From assembly GCF_000368685.1 (NCBI RefSeq), contig NZ_KB849628.1, forward strand, positions 512,442 to 576,441: a stretch of DNA of 64,000 nt. The letters are read 5' to 3'. This stretch comes from Acinetobacter baylyi DSM 14961 = CIP 107474 (GTDB taxonomy: Bacteria; Pseudomonadota; Gammaproteobacteria; Pseudomonadales; Moraxellaceae). Under the pieces are notes generated by a model. It had not been told where the DNA came from. It searched no databases and worked only from the letters and a program-made list of their open reading frames with translations. The translations under genes and the position numbers were made by a program. This document shows, piece after piece, positions 53,077 through 62,212 of this stretch. The stretch's first letter is position 1, and each line of letters starts with the position of its first letter.

Positions 53077-54636
53077 TCAGCCATGACGAATAATATAATC
53101 AAAAGCAGACAGAGACGCTTTGGCACCTTCACCTGTGGCAATAATGATCTGCTTGTACGGCACTGTGGTACAGTCACCCGCTGCAAACACACCCTTCACA
53201 TTGGTTTCATTGCGCTCATTGATGATGATCTCACCTCGTGGGCTTAACTCTACCGAACCTTTAAGAAAGTCAGTGTTTGGTAACAAGCCAATCTGTACAA
53301 AAATCCCTGCCAGCTCAATCGTGTGTTCTGTATCTGTCGCACGATCTTTATACTTCAAACCCGTCACCTGAGCACCATCACCGATCACCTCTGTAGAAAG
53401 TGCGTTGGTAATAATGGTCGCATTTGGCAAACTATTCAGCTTGTCCTGCAATACCTGATCTGCACGAAGTTTGGTATCAAATTCTACCAGCGTTACATGC
53501 TCAACAATTCCTGCTAAATCAATTGCAGCTTCGACACCTGAGTTACCTCCACCAATCACCGCAACTTTCTTGCCTTTAAACAATGGACCATCACAGTGTG
53601 GGCAATATGCGACACCACGAGTGGCATATTCCTGCTCACCAGGAACCCCCATTTTTCTCCAGCGCGCACCCGTCGATAAAATCACGGTTTTCGATTCAAC
53701 CTTAGCCCCATTTTCCAGTTCAACTTCAACCAGACCTGAAGCAGTTTGATCTGCACCCACAATCTTACTGACACGTTGCAAATTCATGATATCAACATCA
53801 TATTCACGAACATGCGCTTCCATATCCGCAGCAAACTTTGGCCCCACCGTTTTTTGTACAGAGGTGAAATTTTCAATGTCCATGGTGTCCATCACCTGAC
53901 CACCAAAGCGCTCGGCAATCATACCAGTACGAATACCTTTACGTGCTGCATAGATCGCGGCAGTACCACCAGCAGGACCAGCACCTACGACCAATACATC
54001 AAAAACATCTTTTGCATTAATGGCAGCGGCATCTTTCTCAGCAGCATTGCTGTCCAGTTTCGCGACAATTTCCTCTAGCGTCATACGACCCTGACCGATG
54101 TGATTGCCATTCTGGAACACCATTGGTACGGCCATGATTTTGCGTTCTTCAACTTCATCCTGAAAGAAAGCCCCATCAATCATGGTCGCAGTACTGTTTG
54201 GATTATAGATCGCAATCAAGTTTAACGCCTGGACCACATCTGGACAGTTATGACAGCTTAAAGAAACAAACACATCAAAATCAGCTTTTAAGTTAAGGCC
54301 TTTAATCTGGTTTAAGATTTCATCAGACACTTTAGGTGCATAACCTGAGGTTTGTAACAATGCCAGAATGAGTGAGGTAAACTCATGACCCATCGGCAAG
54401 CCTGCAAAGAACACACGAGGTTGTTCACCGGCTTTGGCAATACCGAAACTTGGACGGCGTGTATTCTGACCATCAAAACGTGCTGTCACCTGGTTGGAGA
54501 GTTCTGCAATTTCAGTGACCAGTTCTTTGATTTTGGCAGCTTTGTCTGAGTCATCGAGTGCAGCGACCAATTCAATTGGGCTTTCCAAACGTTCTAAATA
54601 AGCTTTAAGTTGAGTTTTGATATTTTGGTCTAACAT
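53077..54636 (-). CDS. ahpF: Alkyl hydroperoxide reductase subunit F
   Basis: 519 residues from the ATG at 54636 (E. coli 521), with GGAG 8 nt upstream. The N-terminal domain has two thioredoxin-like folds and the CxxC in SCHNCPDV. The reductase part has [19 protein letters not shown], the redox pair in YCPHCDGPL, and [13 protein letters not shown]. It transfers electrons from NADH to AhpC for peroxide removal. ahpC is not adjacent, whereas many genomes have ahpCF together. The first TRX-like fold uses a single CHNC site, as in AhpF. No OxyR-type site is obvious by eye. Confidence 0.96.
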   Translation of the reverse strand: MLDQNIKTQLKAYLERLESPIELVAALDDSDKAAKIKELVTEIAELSNQVTARFDGQNTRRPSFGIAKAGEQPRVFFAGLPMGHEFTSLILALLQTSGYAPKVSDEILNQIKGLNLKADFDVFVSLSCHNCPDVVQALNLIAIYNPNSTATMIDGAFFQDEVEERKIMAVPMVFQNGNHIGQGRMTLEEIVAKLDSNAAEKDAAAINAKDVFDVLVVGAGPAGGTAAIYAARKGIRTGMIAERFGGQVMDTMDIENFTSVQKTVGPKFAADMEAHVREYDVDIMNLQRVSKIVGADQTASGLVEVELENGAKVESKTVILSTGARWRKMGVPGEQEYATRGVAYCPHCDGPLFKGKKVAVIGGGNSGVEAAIDLAGIVEHVTLVEFDTKLRADQVLQDKLNSLPNATIITNALSTEVIGDGAQVTGLKYKDRATDTEHTIELAGIFVQIGLLPNTDFLKGSVELSPRGEIIINERNETNVKGVFAAGDCTTVPYKQIIIATGEGAKASLSAFDYIIRHG

Positions 54637-54753
54637 GTTGAAGCTCCAAAGGAGTAAATTCTTTAACTTGATGGGGATCATACGATAAAAGTTAGAATAG
54701 CTGAAACAGTATGTTTTTATTGTTTTAATCGGTTTTTTGAATTTTAAAATTGA

Positions 54754-55665
54754 TTAAGATGTTTGTTCAATTCGAAGTGTGCGTTTTTTTAAATTCATGG
54801 CCAGTCCATAACTTAAAATCGCAATGAATAAAGCGACAAAACTCAATCCCAAGCAGAGCTTTTTAATTATCTCGGATAGTTGCTGTGCCTGATTGGCTTG
54901 AAGTTGGACACTTTGTGCTAAAGGAGTAATCGATTTTCCATACATTTGTTGTTGCATAATCCAAAGCTGTTCAGGTTTAAAACCATATTCAATAAAATGT
55001 GGATCTATTCGCTCTGCACGTATCAAACCTGCAACATAAGGCAAGGCAGCATCTTTATCTATAGGGCGGTGCAATAATGCAGTTTGTGCCAAAAGATAGT
55101 CTTTCACTGCATCTGGAACATCAGAATTTTTTAAATCACGTGCAATCTGACTTTGCTGAATATTTTGATCATAAGCAATCAGTTCTGTATAAGCCTGATT
55201 GTCATCACTTCTAGAATCGTATTGCAAATAAGTTAAGCCTGACCAGATCAAAATGAATCCAATCAGCCATGCCACAAACCGTAGAATAAAAGACTTAAAA
55301 CGCCACTGAAAAAATTTAAACTTTTTGAGAATTCGAACAAAAATAAAAGCACCAAAAAATCCAGCAAAAACTTTTAAAATCATCCAACCCAACCAAGACA
55401 ACAAACTCAAAAAATAGTCAGGCTGTGAAGGTGATAACAGCTCATCATTTACCGCAACCGGAATATGCAACTGATGAACTTGTTGTCCAAGATCAAAAAA
55501 ACTATATACCAAATCTGTTTGAGTAAAAGAAGCGATTAGACTGATGATAAAAATCAGCACCGCCACCATACTAAAAAGCGTCACCCGATGTTGGCGCTTT
55601 TTTAAGAGATACAATCTCGATTCAATCGACTGAACATCAATCGGATAATTCTCGATAGGTGGCAA
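54754..55665 (-). CDS. Membrane protein of the TelA-type operon
   Basis: 303 residues, not recognised as a named family. Hydrophobic segments lie at about 29-48, 88-107, 124-146 and 268-290. Between the third and fourth is a periplasmic or cytosolic helical block of about 110 residues (AYDQNIQQSQIARDLKN ...). The start is TTG at 55665, supported by AGGAG 6 nt upstream. The next Met would remove part of the first helix. It is third in an operon after two TelA-like proteins, 26 bp after the second, and probably anchors or assists them. No transport or enzyme motif is visible. Confidence 0.75.
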   Translation of the reverse strand: MPPIENYPIDVQSIESRLYLLKKRQHRVTLFSMVAVLIFIISLIASFTQTDLVYSFFDLGQQVHQLHIPVAVNDELLSPSQPDYFLSLLSWLGWMILKVFAGFFGAFIFVRILKKFKFFQWRFKSFILRFVAWLIGFILIWSGLTYLQYDSRSDDNQAYTELIAYDQNIQQSQIARDLKNSDVPDAVKDYLLAQTALLHRPIDKDAALPYVAGLIRAERIDPHFIEYGFKPEQLWIMQQQMYGKSITPLAQSVQLQANQAQQLSEIIKKLCLGLSFVALFIAILSYGLAMNLKKRTLRIEQTS

Positions 55666-55691
55666 ATGATTCTCCTACAACAAATATAATA

Positions 55692-56834
55692 TTATGATTT
55701 ATTGGTAACAGAACTCTGGCTCGATTCGATTACTAACTGATTTAAATCGTGCTGCAAAGTGCGTAATCGTGTAGCAGCTTCATCACGTTTTTGCATTCCT
55801 TCTTTCTGAACTTGAATCACATCATTTACTGTTTTTATGAGGGTGTTTTGAACATGTTCAAGGGTTTCAATGTCAATCACTGAACGCTGATTTGCTCTGG
55901 CCGTATCCACTGAATTTTGATGCAATAAATCTGCATTACGGCGCAGTAATTCATTGGTCGCATCGTCAATATTTTGAGCCAACTGCACACTATTTTTTTG
56001 CTCTTGCAAAGAAATTGCTAAACTGATCTGATTTTTCCATGCGGGTAGCGTAATATTTTTAATCGCATAAAATTTATCCACCAACATTAAATTATTCGAC
56101 TGAATAATTCGAATCATGGGCAACGTTTGCATGGCAGACTGCTGTAAAACCTGTAAATCACTGACCCGTTTTTCTAAATTATTGACAAGGTGGTTCAGGT
56201 CATAAATTTGTTGTGTCGTGTGTTGATCTTGTTCTTTTTGGCTTAATTCAGCAATTTTTTGCTGAAGTTCATGCTGCTTAATTTGGCCTGCTGCAACATG
56301 AATCCCCAATTGTTTATACTCATCCTGTACCGCACTAAACATGTGATCCAAAGTGTTTACGCGAGTTTTTAGTCCAGACTGTGAATGCTCAATTTCTTTG
56401 ACTAAAGCATCAAGCTGTTCTTTGGTGGTACTAAAGTGCTGATCAAAATTCTGCTTTGCACCTTTGATTTTATTGAGTAAACCACCAATAATCGGAATAG
56501 ATGAAGTTCTTGGTTTATTTAAAATACTGGATGTATTTAACTGTTTAGCAACCTGTACCACCTCATTCAGCTTTTGACCCGTTTGGTCTAGATCTTTCGA
56601 CTGAACCAAGGTCAGCAATTCATCCGTGTAAGCCGATGTTTTAGTCGCAATATCTTTACCGTATTCGGCCACACTGGCATGACTTATGTCATCTAGTGCC
56701 TGATGAGCATGAATAACTTCTGCATAGTCTTCAGGTTGAAGTCCGAGCGCTTTTAAATCTAAACGTTCAAATTCTTGCTGCTGAATTTCTGTCATCATTT
56801 CAGTTAAGCGTTTTTCATCTTTAGATTCAGACAT
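55692..56834 (-). CDS. TelA/KlaA-family protein (toxic anion resistance)
   Basis: 380 residues, mostly helical and coiled-coil. It matches TelA: IPIIGGLLNKIKGAKQNFDQHFSTTKEQLDALVKEIE and LPMIRIIQSNNLMLVDKFYAIKNITLPAWKNQISLAISLQEQKNSVQLAQ. TelA proteins are linked with tellurite and antimicrobial peptide tolerance, with unknown biochemistry. It starts within a TAATG overlap after the preceding gene, so it is translationally coupled. AAGGTG serves as its ribosome site. The preceding product shares a shorter version of the same core. Confidence 0.88.
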   Translation of the reverse strand: MSESKDEKRLTEMMTEIQQQEFERLDLKALGLQPEDYAEVIHAHQALDDISHASVAEYGKDIATKTSAYTDELLTLVQSKDLDQTGQKLNEVVQVAKQLNTSSILNKPRTSSIPIIGGLLNKIKGAKQNFDQHFSTTKEQLDALVKEIEHSQSGLKTRVNTLDHMFSAVQDEYKQLGIHVAAGQIKQHELQQKIAELSQKEQDQHTTQQIYDLNHLVNNLEKRVSDLQVLQQSAMQTLPMIRIIQSNNLMLVDKFYAIKNITLPAWKNQISLAISLQEQKNSVQLAQNIDDATNELLRRNADLLHQNSVDTARANQRSVIDIETLEHVQNTLIKTVNDVIQVQKEGMQKRDEAATRLRTLQHDLNQLVIESSQSSVTNKS

Positions 56835-57625
56835 TATGACACCTTATTTTGATCTAGTGATTGCTTTAACGTATTCAGCAGATTGTCCCGACTACGATCC
56901 AATTTTTGCAATTCAGAAACTGAAGCTGTTTGCATACTCTGCTTTAAATGGTATTGCCAAGCAGGAATTAATACCTGCTGCGCTTCTTTAAACCGATCCA
57001 GCAAAGTAAACGAAAGTTGTTGCGCCAATTGCATTTGTGTAATTGCAATATCATTACTTACTTGCAAGGTATGTAAAGTATTTATTTTCTTGGATAATCT
57101 TTCTTGAAAATTGTCCAGTGGATGACGGTGGTTTACAAATTCAGGATACTCATTCAAAAACTCTTTAGCCGCTACAATATAAGTCGCCATTTGCTCACGT
57201 AATCCGAGCAACTGCTGTACCCGTGCCTGTGATTTCTGAATTTCAACCTGTAAGCGCTGACTCAGTGTATTAGCTTCATCAATCAAACTTTGCAAAGCAT
57301 TAAAATAATGAAGTTGATTTTGATCATATTCCAGATCAATCCCGAGCCATTTCTGCAATCGATTAAATTTACGCTTTTTAAGCTGCCTGTCAGATTGCGA
57401 TAATTTTTCAATTAATAGACCAATGACATGGCTAAGCTGATAGTTCAATTCGGCATCGATACTATTTAGCAAAACCGACTGTGCCTGAATCAGTTGATCC
57501 GCAAAATGATTGAGTCGGTACTGATCATCTAGCAACGGCACCAGATCATTACGCTTAATAGATAAGACAATTTTGGGATCAGTTTCAATCTGATCCAACG
57601 GGATCAAAGAATTAAATCGAGCCAT
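56834..57625 (-). CDS. TelA-like paralogous coiled-coil protein
   Basis: 263 residues, highly helical, no membrane segment. I do not know a named family, but its second half aligns by eye with TelA: KKINTLHTLQVSNDIAITQMQLAQQLSFTLLDRFKEAQQVLIPAWQYHL here against KRVSDLQVLQ...RIIQSNNLMLVDKFYAIKNITLPAWKNQI in the next gene, including the LIPAW/LPAW pattern. It lacks the N-terminal Gly-rich LLNKIKG segment of TelA. The stop overlaps the TelA start (TAATG). It is the first gene of the three-gene operon. Confidence 0.75.
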   Translation of the reverse strand: MARFNSLIPLDQIETDPKIVLSIKRNDLVPLLDDQYRLNHFADQLIQAQSVLLNSIDAELNYQLSHVIGLLIEKLSQSDRQLKKRKFNRLQKWLGIDLEYDQNQLHYFNALQSLIDEANTLSQRLQVEIQKSQARVQQLLGLREQMATYIVAAKEFLNEYPEFVNHRHPLDNFQERLSKKINTLHTLQVSNDIAITQMQLAQQLSFTLLDRFKEAQQVLIPAWQYHLKQSMQTASVSELQKLDRSRDNLLNTLKQSLDQNKVS

Positions 57626-57861
57626 AATCCACCATCGTCATGTATCTCTTCATCATATTCAGATTTTATGACGGCGCATAGAATAGTTTTATATCAAGAT
57701 AATAACTTTATGTTAATTGCAATAAATCAAGATAAGCGTTCGATCAATCAAGCCTTTAAATTCAGCCTGCTCTTAATACGCTAGTATTCATCAATTATGA
57801 GATAATTCAGGGATCAAATGATTTTTTAGAATCAACAATTTCCATTCATAAATGTTAGGTA

Positions 57862-57888
57862 TAAAAAAAGCTCCCTTAGGAGCTTTTT
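57862..57888 (-). terminator. Intrinsic terminator of glyA
   Basis: AAAAAGCTCC pairs with GGAGCTTTTT around CTTA, with flanking A and T runs. It is just past the glyA stop. Confidence 0.9.
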
Positions 57889-57902
57889 CTGAAACTAATC
57901 AC

Positions 57903-59156
57903 TTAGTTTTCATATACAGGGAATTTTGCACACACAGCTTCAACTTTTGCTTTGACATCAGCAATGACTTTTTCATCACCTTTGCTGTCTAAAACGTCTG
58001 CAATCCAGCTAGCCAAGTCGCGCACTTCAGCTTCACCAAAACCACGAGTCGTTACTGCTGGCGTACCAATACGAATACCAGAAGTTACAAATGGAGAGCG
58101 TGGGTCATTTGGAACCGCATTTTTGTTGACAGTAATGTTTGCATTACCCAACCATGCATCTGCTTCTTTACCAGTGACATCTTGCTTGATCAAAGAAAGT
58201 AGGAACAAGTGGTTATCTGTACCACCAGAAACAATATCATAACCACGAGCAATTAATACTTCAGCCATGGCTTGAGCATTTTTGACTACTTGTTGTTGAT
58301 AAGCTTTATATTCTGGTGCCATTGCTTCTTTAAAGCAGACTGCTTTTGCAGCAATCGCATGTACAAGTGGACCACCTTGGTTACCAGGGAATACAGCAGA
58401 TTGAAGTTTTTTCTCAATTTCTTCATTTGCTTTTGCAAGAATCAAACCAGAACGTGGACCACGAAGGGTTTTATGGGTCGTGGTTGTGGTGACATCAGCA
58501 ATTTGAACTGGGCTTGGATAAACACCGGCAGCAACCAAACCAGCCACATGAGCCATATCAACAAATAAGTAAGCGCCTACTTTATCTGCGATATCGCGGA
58601 AACGTTGCCAATCTACAATACGGCTATATGCAGAGAAACCTGCAACGATCATACGCGGTTTGTGTTCTATTGCTAAGCGCTCAACTTCGTCATAATCGAT
58701 TTCGCCTGTTTCAGGGTTAAGACCGTACTGAACGGCATTGTATGTTTTACCAGAGAAGTTTACTTTTGCACCGTGAGTCAAGTGACCACCGTGAGCAAGA
58801 CTCATACCCAAAACAGTATCACCCGCATTAAGTAATGCAAGGTATACGGCAGAGTTTGCTTGTGAGCCAGCATGTGGCTGAACGTTTGCATAATCAGCAC
58901 CAAAGAGCGCTTTAGCACGGTCAATTGCAAGCTGTTCAATCACGTCTACATATTCGCAGCCGCCATAATAGCGTTTGCCAGGATAACCTTCTGCATATTT
59001 ATTGGTAAGTTTTGATCCTTGCGCTTCCATCACCGCAGGAGAGCAATAGTTTTCAGAAGCAATCAACTCAATATGCGCTTCCTGACGCGCATCTTCAGCT
59101 TCGATTGATTTGGCCAATTCTGGATCAAATTCAGAAAGAGAAATGTTGGCAAACAT
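57903..59156 (-). CDS. glyA: Serine hydroxymethyltransferase
   Basis: 417 residues, the usual length. It has [34 protein letters not shown], the PLP-Lys in [20 protein letters not shown], and [23 protein letters not shown]. It converts serine and tetrahydrofolate to glycine and 5,10-methylene-tetrahydrofolate. It starts with ATG at 59156 and is transcribed alone, with its terminator close to the stop. Confidence 0.98.
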   Translation of the reverse strand: MFANISLSEFDPELAKSIEAEDARQEAHIELIASENYCSPAVMEAQGSKLTNKYAEGYPGKRYYGGCEYVDVIEQLAIDRAKALFGADYANVQPHAGSQANSAVYLALLNAGDTVLGMSLAHGGHLTHGAKVNFSGKTYNAVQYGLNPETGEIDYDEVERLAIEHKPRMIVAGFSAYSRIVDWQRFRDIADKVGAYLFVDMAHVAGLVAAGVYPSPVQIADVTTTTTHKTLRGPRSGLILAKANEEIEKKLQSAVFPGNQGGPLVHAIAAKAVCFKEAMAPEYKAYQQQVVKNAQAMAEVLIARGYDIVSGGTDNHLFLLSLIKQDVTGKEADAWLGNANITVNKNAVPNDPRSPFVTSGIRIGTPAVTTRGFGEAEVRDLASWIADVLDSKGDEKVIADVKAKVEAVCAKFPVYEN

Positions 59157-59261
59157 TAGCGAGGGTCCTATGTAGTAGGGCTTTTAAGCCGTGCTAAGAT
59201 TGGACGCTATTGTATCATGAAGTTTGAGTTTAAGCAGGGCGAAGTTGCTCAGTTATGCATA

Positions 59262-59294
59262 AAAATGGCTCATCCTGCGCGGATCAGCCATTTT
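59262..59294 (-). terminator. Intrinsic terminator of the lipase-like gene
   Basis: AAAATGGCTCATCC pairs with GGATCAGCCATTTT with one mismatch. On the minus strand TTTTTAT follows. It lies 18 bp past the stop. Confidence 0.8.
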
Positions 59295-59311
59295 GCTATA
59301 AAAAATTTAAC

Positions 59312-60532
59312 TTACTGGGTAAACAAAGTATTTACGTCGGTGACAATATTGGAAATATTCAAGCTATACGCGCTGCCGTGTGTCCATGTCTCGTTTGTAA
59401 TAAAGTTGATATTCGTACCAGCTAATTTTGCTTCCGTAACAAGCTTGTTGGTTGCAATCAATGGCACCGTGGTATCGGCCTGCCCCTGATAAATCTTAAT
59501 AGGCGTTGAAACTTTAACTGTTAGTGGTTGCCCATCTGTACTGGTAAAATTTTTCACCACAGGCAAATTAAGGAAACCATCCTGAGTACGACCGTAGCCG
59601 ACTAACGTATTGTTATTCTTATTGGAATACTCAGTTAATCCTGCTGCAAATGACTGACCTAATGCTGGCGCACAGACACTTTCTGCTTGAGCGGCAATCG
59701 AATCTGAAGGAGTTTTAAAAATTTGACTATATTGTAAGGAAGGGTTTGGATTGCGCAGTCCGGCAGTAATTAAGGCTGTGTAGGTATCTAAATTGGTATA
59801 TGTTGGAATTTGGACAGCTACAGGCTGGTTTGCAGCTGAGAGCTCCCCGGCGTTTAAAATAAGATCCAGATTTGATGCTGGTGCAACAGCTATTGTGCCT
59901 TTATAGGTCAGCTTTGCACGTGACGCATATTGTGCTGCCCCTAGCGCAGCCTGGCCACCTTGCGAGTGCCCCACTGCGACCCACCTTGTGGCAGCTTTTG
60001 CTCCCAAATAGCTTTTTGCTGCTACAACCGCATCGGTAATTGAATACGCTTCACTTTTTACATTTAAGAAAGGATGAATTTCTTTACCACTAGGCTCTCC
60101 CAATCCTTCATAATCTGGTGCTACAACTACATAACCCTGCGCCAGCAACTGAGTGATCATGGTTTTTACATTTTCATCCATGACATTACGACTTGGCGCA
60201 CAAACATCAGCCACACCTGTTGTTCCATGTGCCCAAGCCACAATTGGCCACCCGCCCACTGGTGGAACTCCTTTAGGCGTGAAAACTAGCGCTGTCGCCT
60301 GCACTTCTTTATTATTGATTCCCAGCATCTTATAAGTCATCAATAAGCTTTCATTTGCCACCAAACTCATATCAGTTGATGTATAGGCATCCATACGAAC
60401 CACTGGATTTTGGATGTTATTTTCTGGGATACTTGGCGAACTAACATATGAACCTGAATCATTATTGTCGTTACATGCACTTAAAAAAATGCACGTACTG
60501 AGTGTAGTCAATATAATCAGTTGTTTTTTCAT
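59312..60532 (-). CDS. Secretory-lipase-type lipoprotein
   Basis: 406 residues. Signal peptide MKKQLIILTTLSTCIFLSAC ends in a lipobox LSAC with Cys at residue 20. Then follows an Asn/Asp/Ser-rich linker and an alpha/beta hydrolase of the LIP family: GWPIVAWAHGTTGVADVCAPS, VVAPDYEGLGEPSG, nucleophile WVAVGHSQGGQAALG, and a late Asp (QGQADTTVP) and His (ETWTHGSAY). Cys pairs suggest disulfides. It is expected at a membrane or cell surface. Substrate is unknown, probably esters. Confidence 0.87.
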   Translation of the reverse strand: MKKQLIILTTLSTCIFLSACNDNNDSGSYVSSPSIPENNIQNPVVRMDAYTSTDMSLVANESLLMTYKMLGINNKEVQATALVFTPKGVPPVGGWPIVAWAHGTTGVADVCAPSRNVMDENVKTMITQLLAQGYVVVAPDYEGLGEPSGKEIHPFLNVKSEAYSITDAVVAAKSYLGAKAATRWVAVGHSQGGQAALGAAQYASRAKLTYKGTIAVAPASNLDLILNAGELSAANQPVAVQIPTYTNLDTYTALITAGLRNPNPSLQYSQIFKTPSDSIAAQAESVCAPALGQSFAAGLTEYSNKNNNTLVGYGRTQDGFLNLPVVKNFTSTDGQPLTVKVSTPIKIYQGQADTTVPLIATNKLVTEAKLAGTNINFITNETWTHGSAYSLNISNIVTDVNTLFTQ

Positions 60533-60712
60533 TATTGCTTTATCCTTTAAGCATGAGTTTTAATTGTTTTACTTTTCAAACTTATCTGAATTTAACACTA
60601 GACTCAAGAAAATAGTGCTTAGTTTAGCAGCAGCCTTTTATTGAATCACTTTGCACTAGATCAAGACAATGTTACATTTACAATGTAAGCAAAGAAAATC
60701 AGATTGAATGTT

Positions 60713-61402
60713 ATGAATGCCATTATTTTGGACACGGAAACTCACACATTAAATGGCAAGCCCATCGAGATTGCATATGCTCCAATCGAAATACACAATG
60801 GAAAAATGACACTCGATAAAAGTCAGCTTTTCGACCAACTATATAGTGTGGAAGAACCAATTTCCTATGCAGCAATGGCTGTGCATCACATTCTCGAATC
60901 TGATCTTCAGAACCAGCCACTTTACACAAGCTTTGAACTCCCAACATCGACTCAATATATCATTGGTCATAATATTGATTATGATATCAATGCGATTGCC
61001 CGTTGTGGCGTTGATGTTCGTCATATCAAGGCGATTTGTACTCTCGCGCTTGCTAGAAAAGTTTGGCCTGAATCAGAAGCACATAATATTTCGGCGTTAA
61101 TTTATCAAATTTCCAAGGGCAGCCCTAAAGCTCGTGAATTACTCAAAGGTGCTCACCGTGCCGACGCAGATATTATATTAACGGCCAACATTCTGATGCA
61201 TATTGTGCATCATCTTGATATTTCGACTATCGAAGAACTCTACAATGCTTCCGAAGAAGCGCGTATTCCTAAAATAATTAATTTTGGTAAACACAAAGGA
61301 ACTGCCATCTCAGATTTGCCTCGTGACTATATACAATGGTTATTACGTCAAGATGATCTAGACAATTATCTCAAAAAGGCACTGGAAACATCACTGGTCT
61401 AA
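60713..61402 (+). CDS. DnaQ-like 3'-5' exonuclease with C-terminal DUF3820-type module
   Basis: 229 residues from the ATG at 60713. The exonuclease has the first DEDDh element in AIILDTETHTLNGKPIEIA, the second in IIGHNIDYDINAIAR and the last in GAHRADADIILTANIL. A separate C-terminal module (about 195-229) reads IINFGKHKGTAISDLPRDYIQWLL, the FGKHKG pattern of DUF3820. This resembles ExoX, which has a similar tail. ExoX is a DNase and mismatch-repair factor. A TTG three codons upstream is not preferred. It is monocistronic with a terminator candidate at 61465. Confidence 0.88.
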   Translation: MNAIILDTETHTLNGKPIEIAYAPIEIHNGKMTLDKSQLFDQLYSVEEPISYAAMAVHHILESDLQNQPLYTSFELPTSTQYIIGHNIDYDINAIARCGVDVRHIKAICTLALARKVWPESEAHNISALIYQISKGSPKARELLKGAHRADADIILTANILMHIVHHLDISTIEELYNASEEARIPKIINFGKHKGTAISDLPRDYIQWLLRQDDLDNYLKKALETSLV

Positions 61403-61464
61403 AATATAGCTCTCACTGACTATTTCATCAATTTTGTAGTTTCTATCTTTGCCATATCCTTTAG

Positions 61465-61501
61465 TGTCTGCTGAATATTTTTGGCAGACATGGCATTTTT
61501 T
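61465..61501 (+). terminator. Probable terminator of the exonuclease gene
   Basis: TGTCTGC pairs with GCAGACA around a 12-nt loop, and a seven-T run follows after ATGGCA. An outer GCCAT/ATGGC pair may extend it. Confidence 0.55.
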
Positions 61502-61728
61502 GATATTCATACAACCAAAATTAAAATCCTGTCATAAAATAAAAGCCCCAATTACTCTCCGCTATCTTTGAAATACCCATAATAATCAATTGAAATTTAA
61601 TTATTTATTTTTCAAATCTACTTTTTTGTTTTTTACTTTTTTATCGATGACTGTACGGTATAAAAATATTTATGATTTACGACTAAAGACGAAGCAACTT
61701 TTCTAAAAAATATGCGTATGATGAAATG

Positions 61729-61758
61729 AATTTCAGAAATATGCATATTTCTGAAATT
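61729..61758. repeat. Perfect 30-bp palindrome
   Basis: The left arm AATTTCAGAAATATG is followed directly by its exact reverse complement CATATTTCTGAAATT with no spacer. It would form a long AT-rich hairpin if transcribed, or serve as a dimeric protein site. It lies 26 bp before a strong terminator hairpin. Confidence 0.9.
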
Positions 61759-61783
61759 TATGGAAAGTATTGTTTAGCCCTTT

Positions 61784-61807
61784 AGCCCATCTCGATGGGC
61801 TTTTTTT
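61784..61807 (+). terminator. Strong intrinsic terminator
   Basis: AGCCCAT pairs with ATGGGCT around CTCG, then T6. A direct repeat TTTAGCCC TTTAGCCC just upstream gives two alternative left arms. Confidence 0.85.
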
Positions 61808-61923
61808 ACAAGTAAAATAAAATATTCAATTTATCTAATTTGATGATTAATTAGACATAAAAACCGTGATATGCCTTATTGACTTTACCAGATGCTTTTT
61901 TTTGCCTATGATGTGCAACGCAT

Positions 61924-62000
61924 GCGCTCGTAGCTCAGTTGGATAGAGTACAGGTTTCCGAAGCCTGGGGTCGTGGGTTCGATCCCCGCCGAGCGCACCA
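61924..62000 (+). tRNA. tRNA-Arg (CCG anticodon)
   Basis: Full cloverleaf: acceptor GCGCTCG/CGAGCGC, D-arm GCTCAGTTGGATAGAGT, anticodon loop TTCCGAA in a CAGGT/GCCTG stem (anticodon CCG, one G-U), T-arm GTGGG-TTCGATC-CCCGC. CCA is encoded at 61998-62000. It has no flanking integrase here. Confidence 0.97.
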
Positions 62001-62212
62001 ATATTCCTTAATATATAAGTTTGCAAGCGATTTTGGTGTAGTGATCAACTTTTACCTATACCCTTCTCAATATTTAGCTTCCTTCTCTTATTACTTCATT
62101 TCTATATTCCGCAAGCGTTGCAGATTTGATAGAGCTAAATCCCATTATTTAACTTGGTTTATTTTCCGATATCGCTCAAAATACTGCATACTGAATTAAG
62201 TGTGAGTGTTTC

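Larger units (their letters stand above)
61660..61808 (+). ncRNA. Possible small RNA (unproven)
   Basis: The long palindrome is followed, 26 bp downstream, by a clean plus-strand terminator with no protein gene in between. Upstream, GGTATAAAAATATT near 61664-61677 offers a -10-like element. A transcript ending at about 61807 would consist of one AT-rich hairpin and the terminator hairpin. This is inferred only from structure and position. I do not recognise a known family. The 5' end is a guess. Confidence 0.3.
61403..61923. other. 521-bp intergenic region between the exonuclease gene and tRNA-Arg
   Basis: No protein gene is supported. It holds a terminator candidate at 61465, AT-rich DNA, a perfect 30-bp palindrome at 61729-61758, a strong terminator at 61784-61807, and then the tRNA-Arg promoter region. 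Confidence 0.6.

Noticed and set aside
54754..57625. Tellurite resistance cassette of the TerZABCDE type
   Set aside because: Only a TelA-type protein is present. No TerD-like, TerB or TerC protein adjoins it.
60723..61100. Several short frames on both strands inside the exonuclease gene
   Set aside because: They are shadows of the DEDDh exonuclease, which carries all the recognisable motifs.
61939..62199. Open frame of 86 codons overlapping tRNA-Arg
   Set aside because: It begins inside the tRNA gene, has no ribosome site and no family resemblance.
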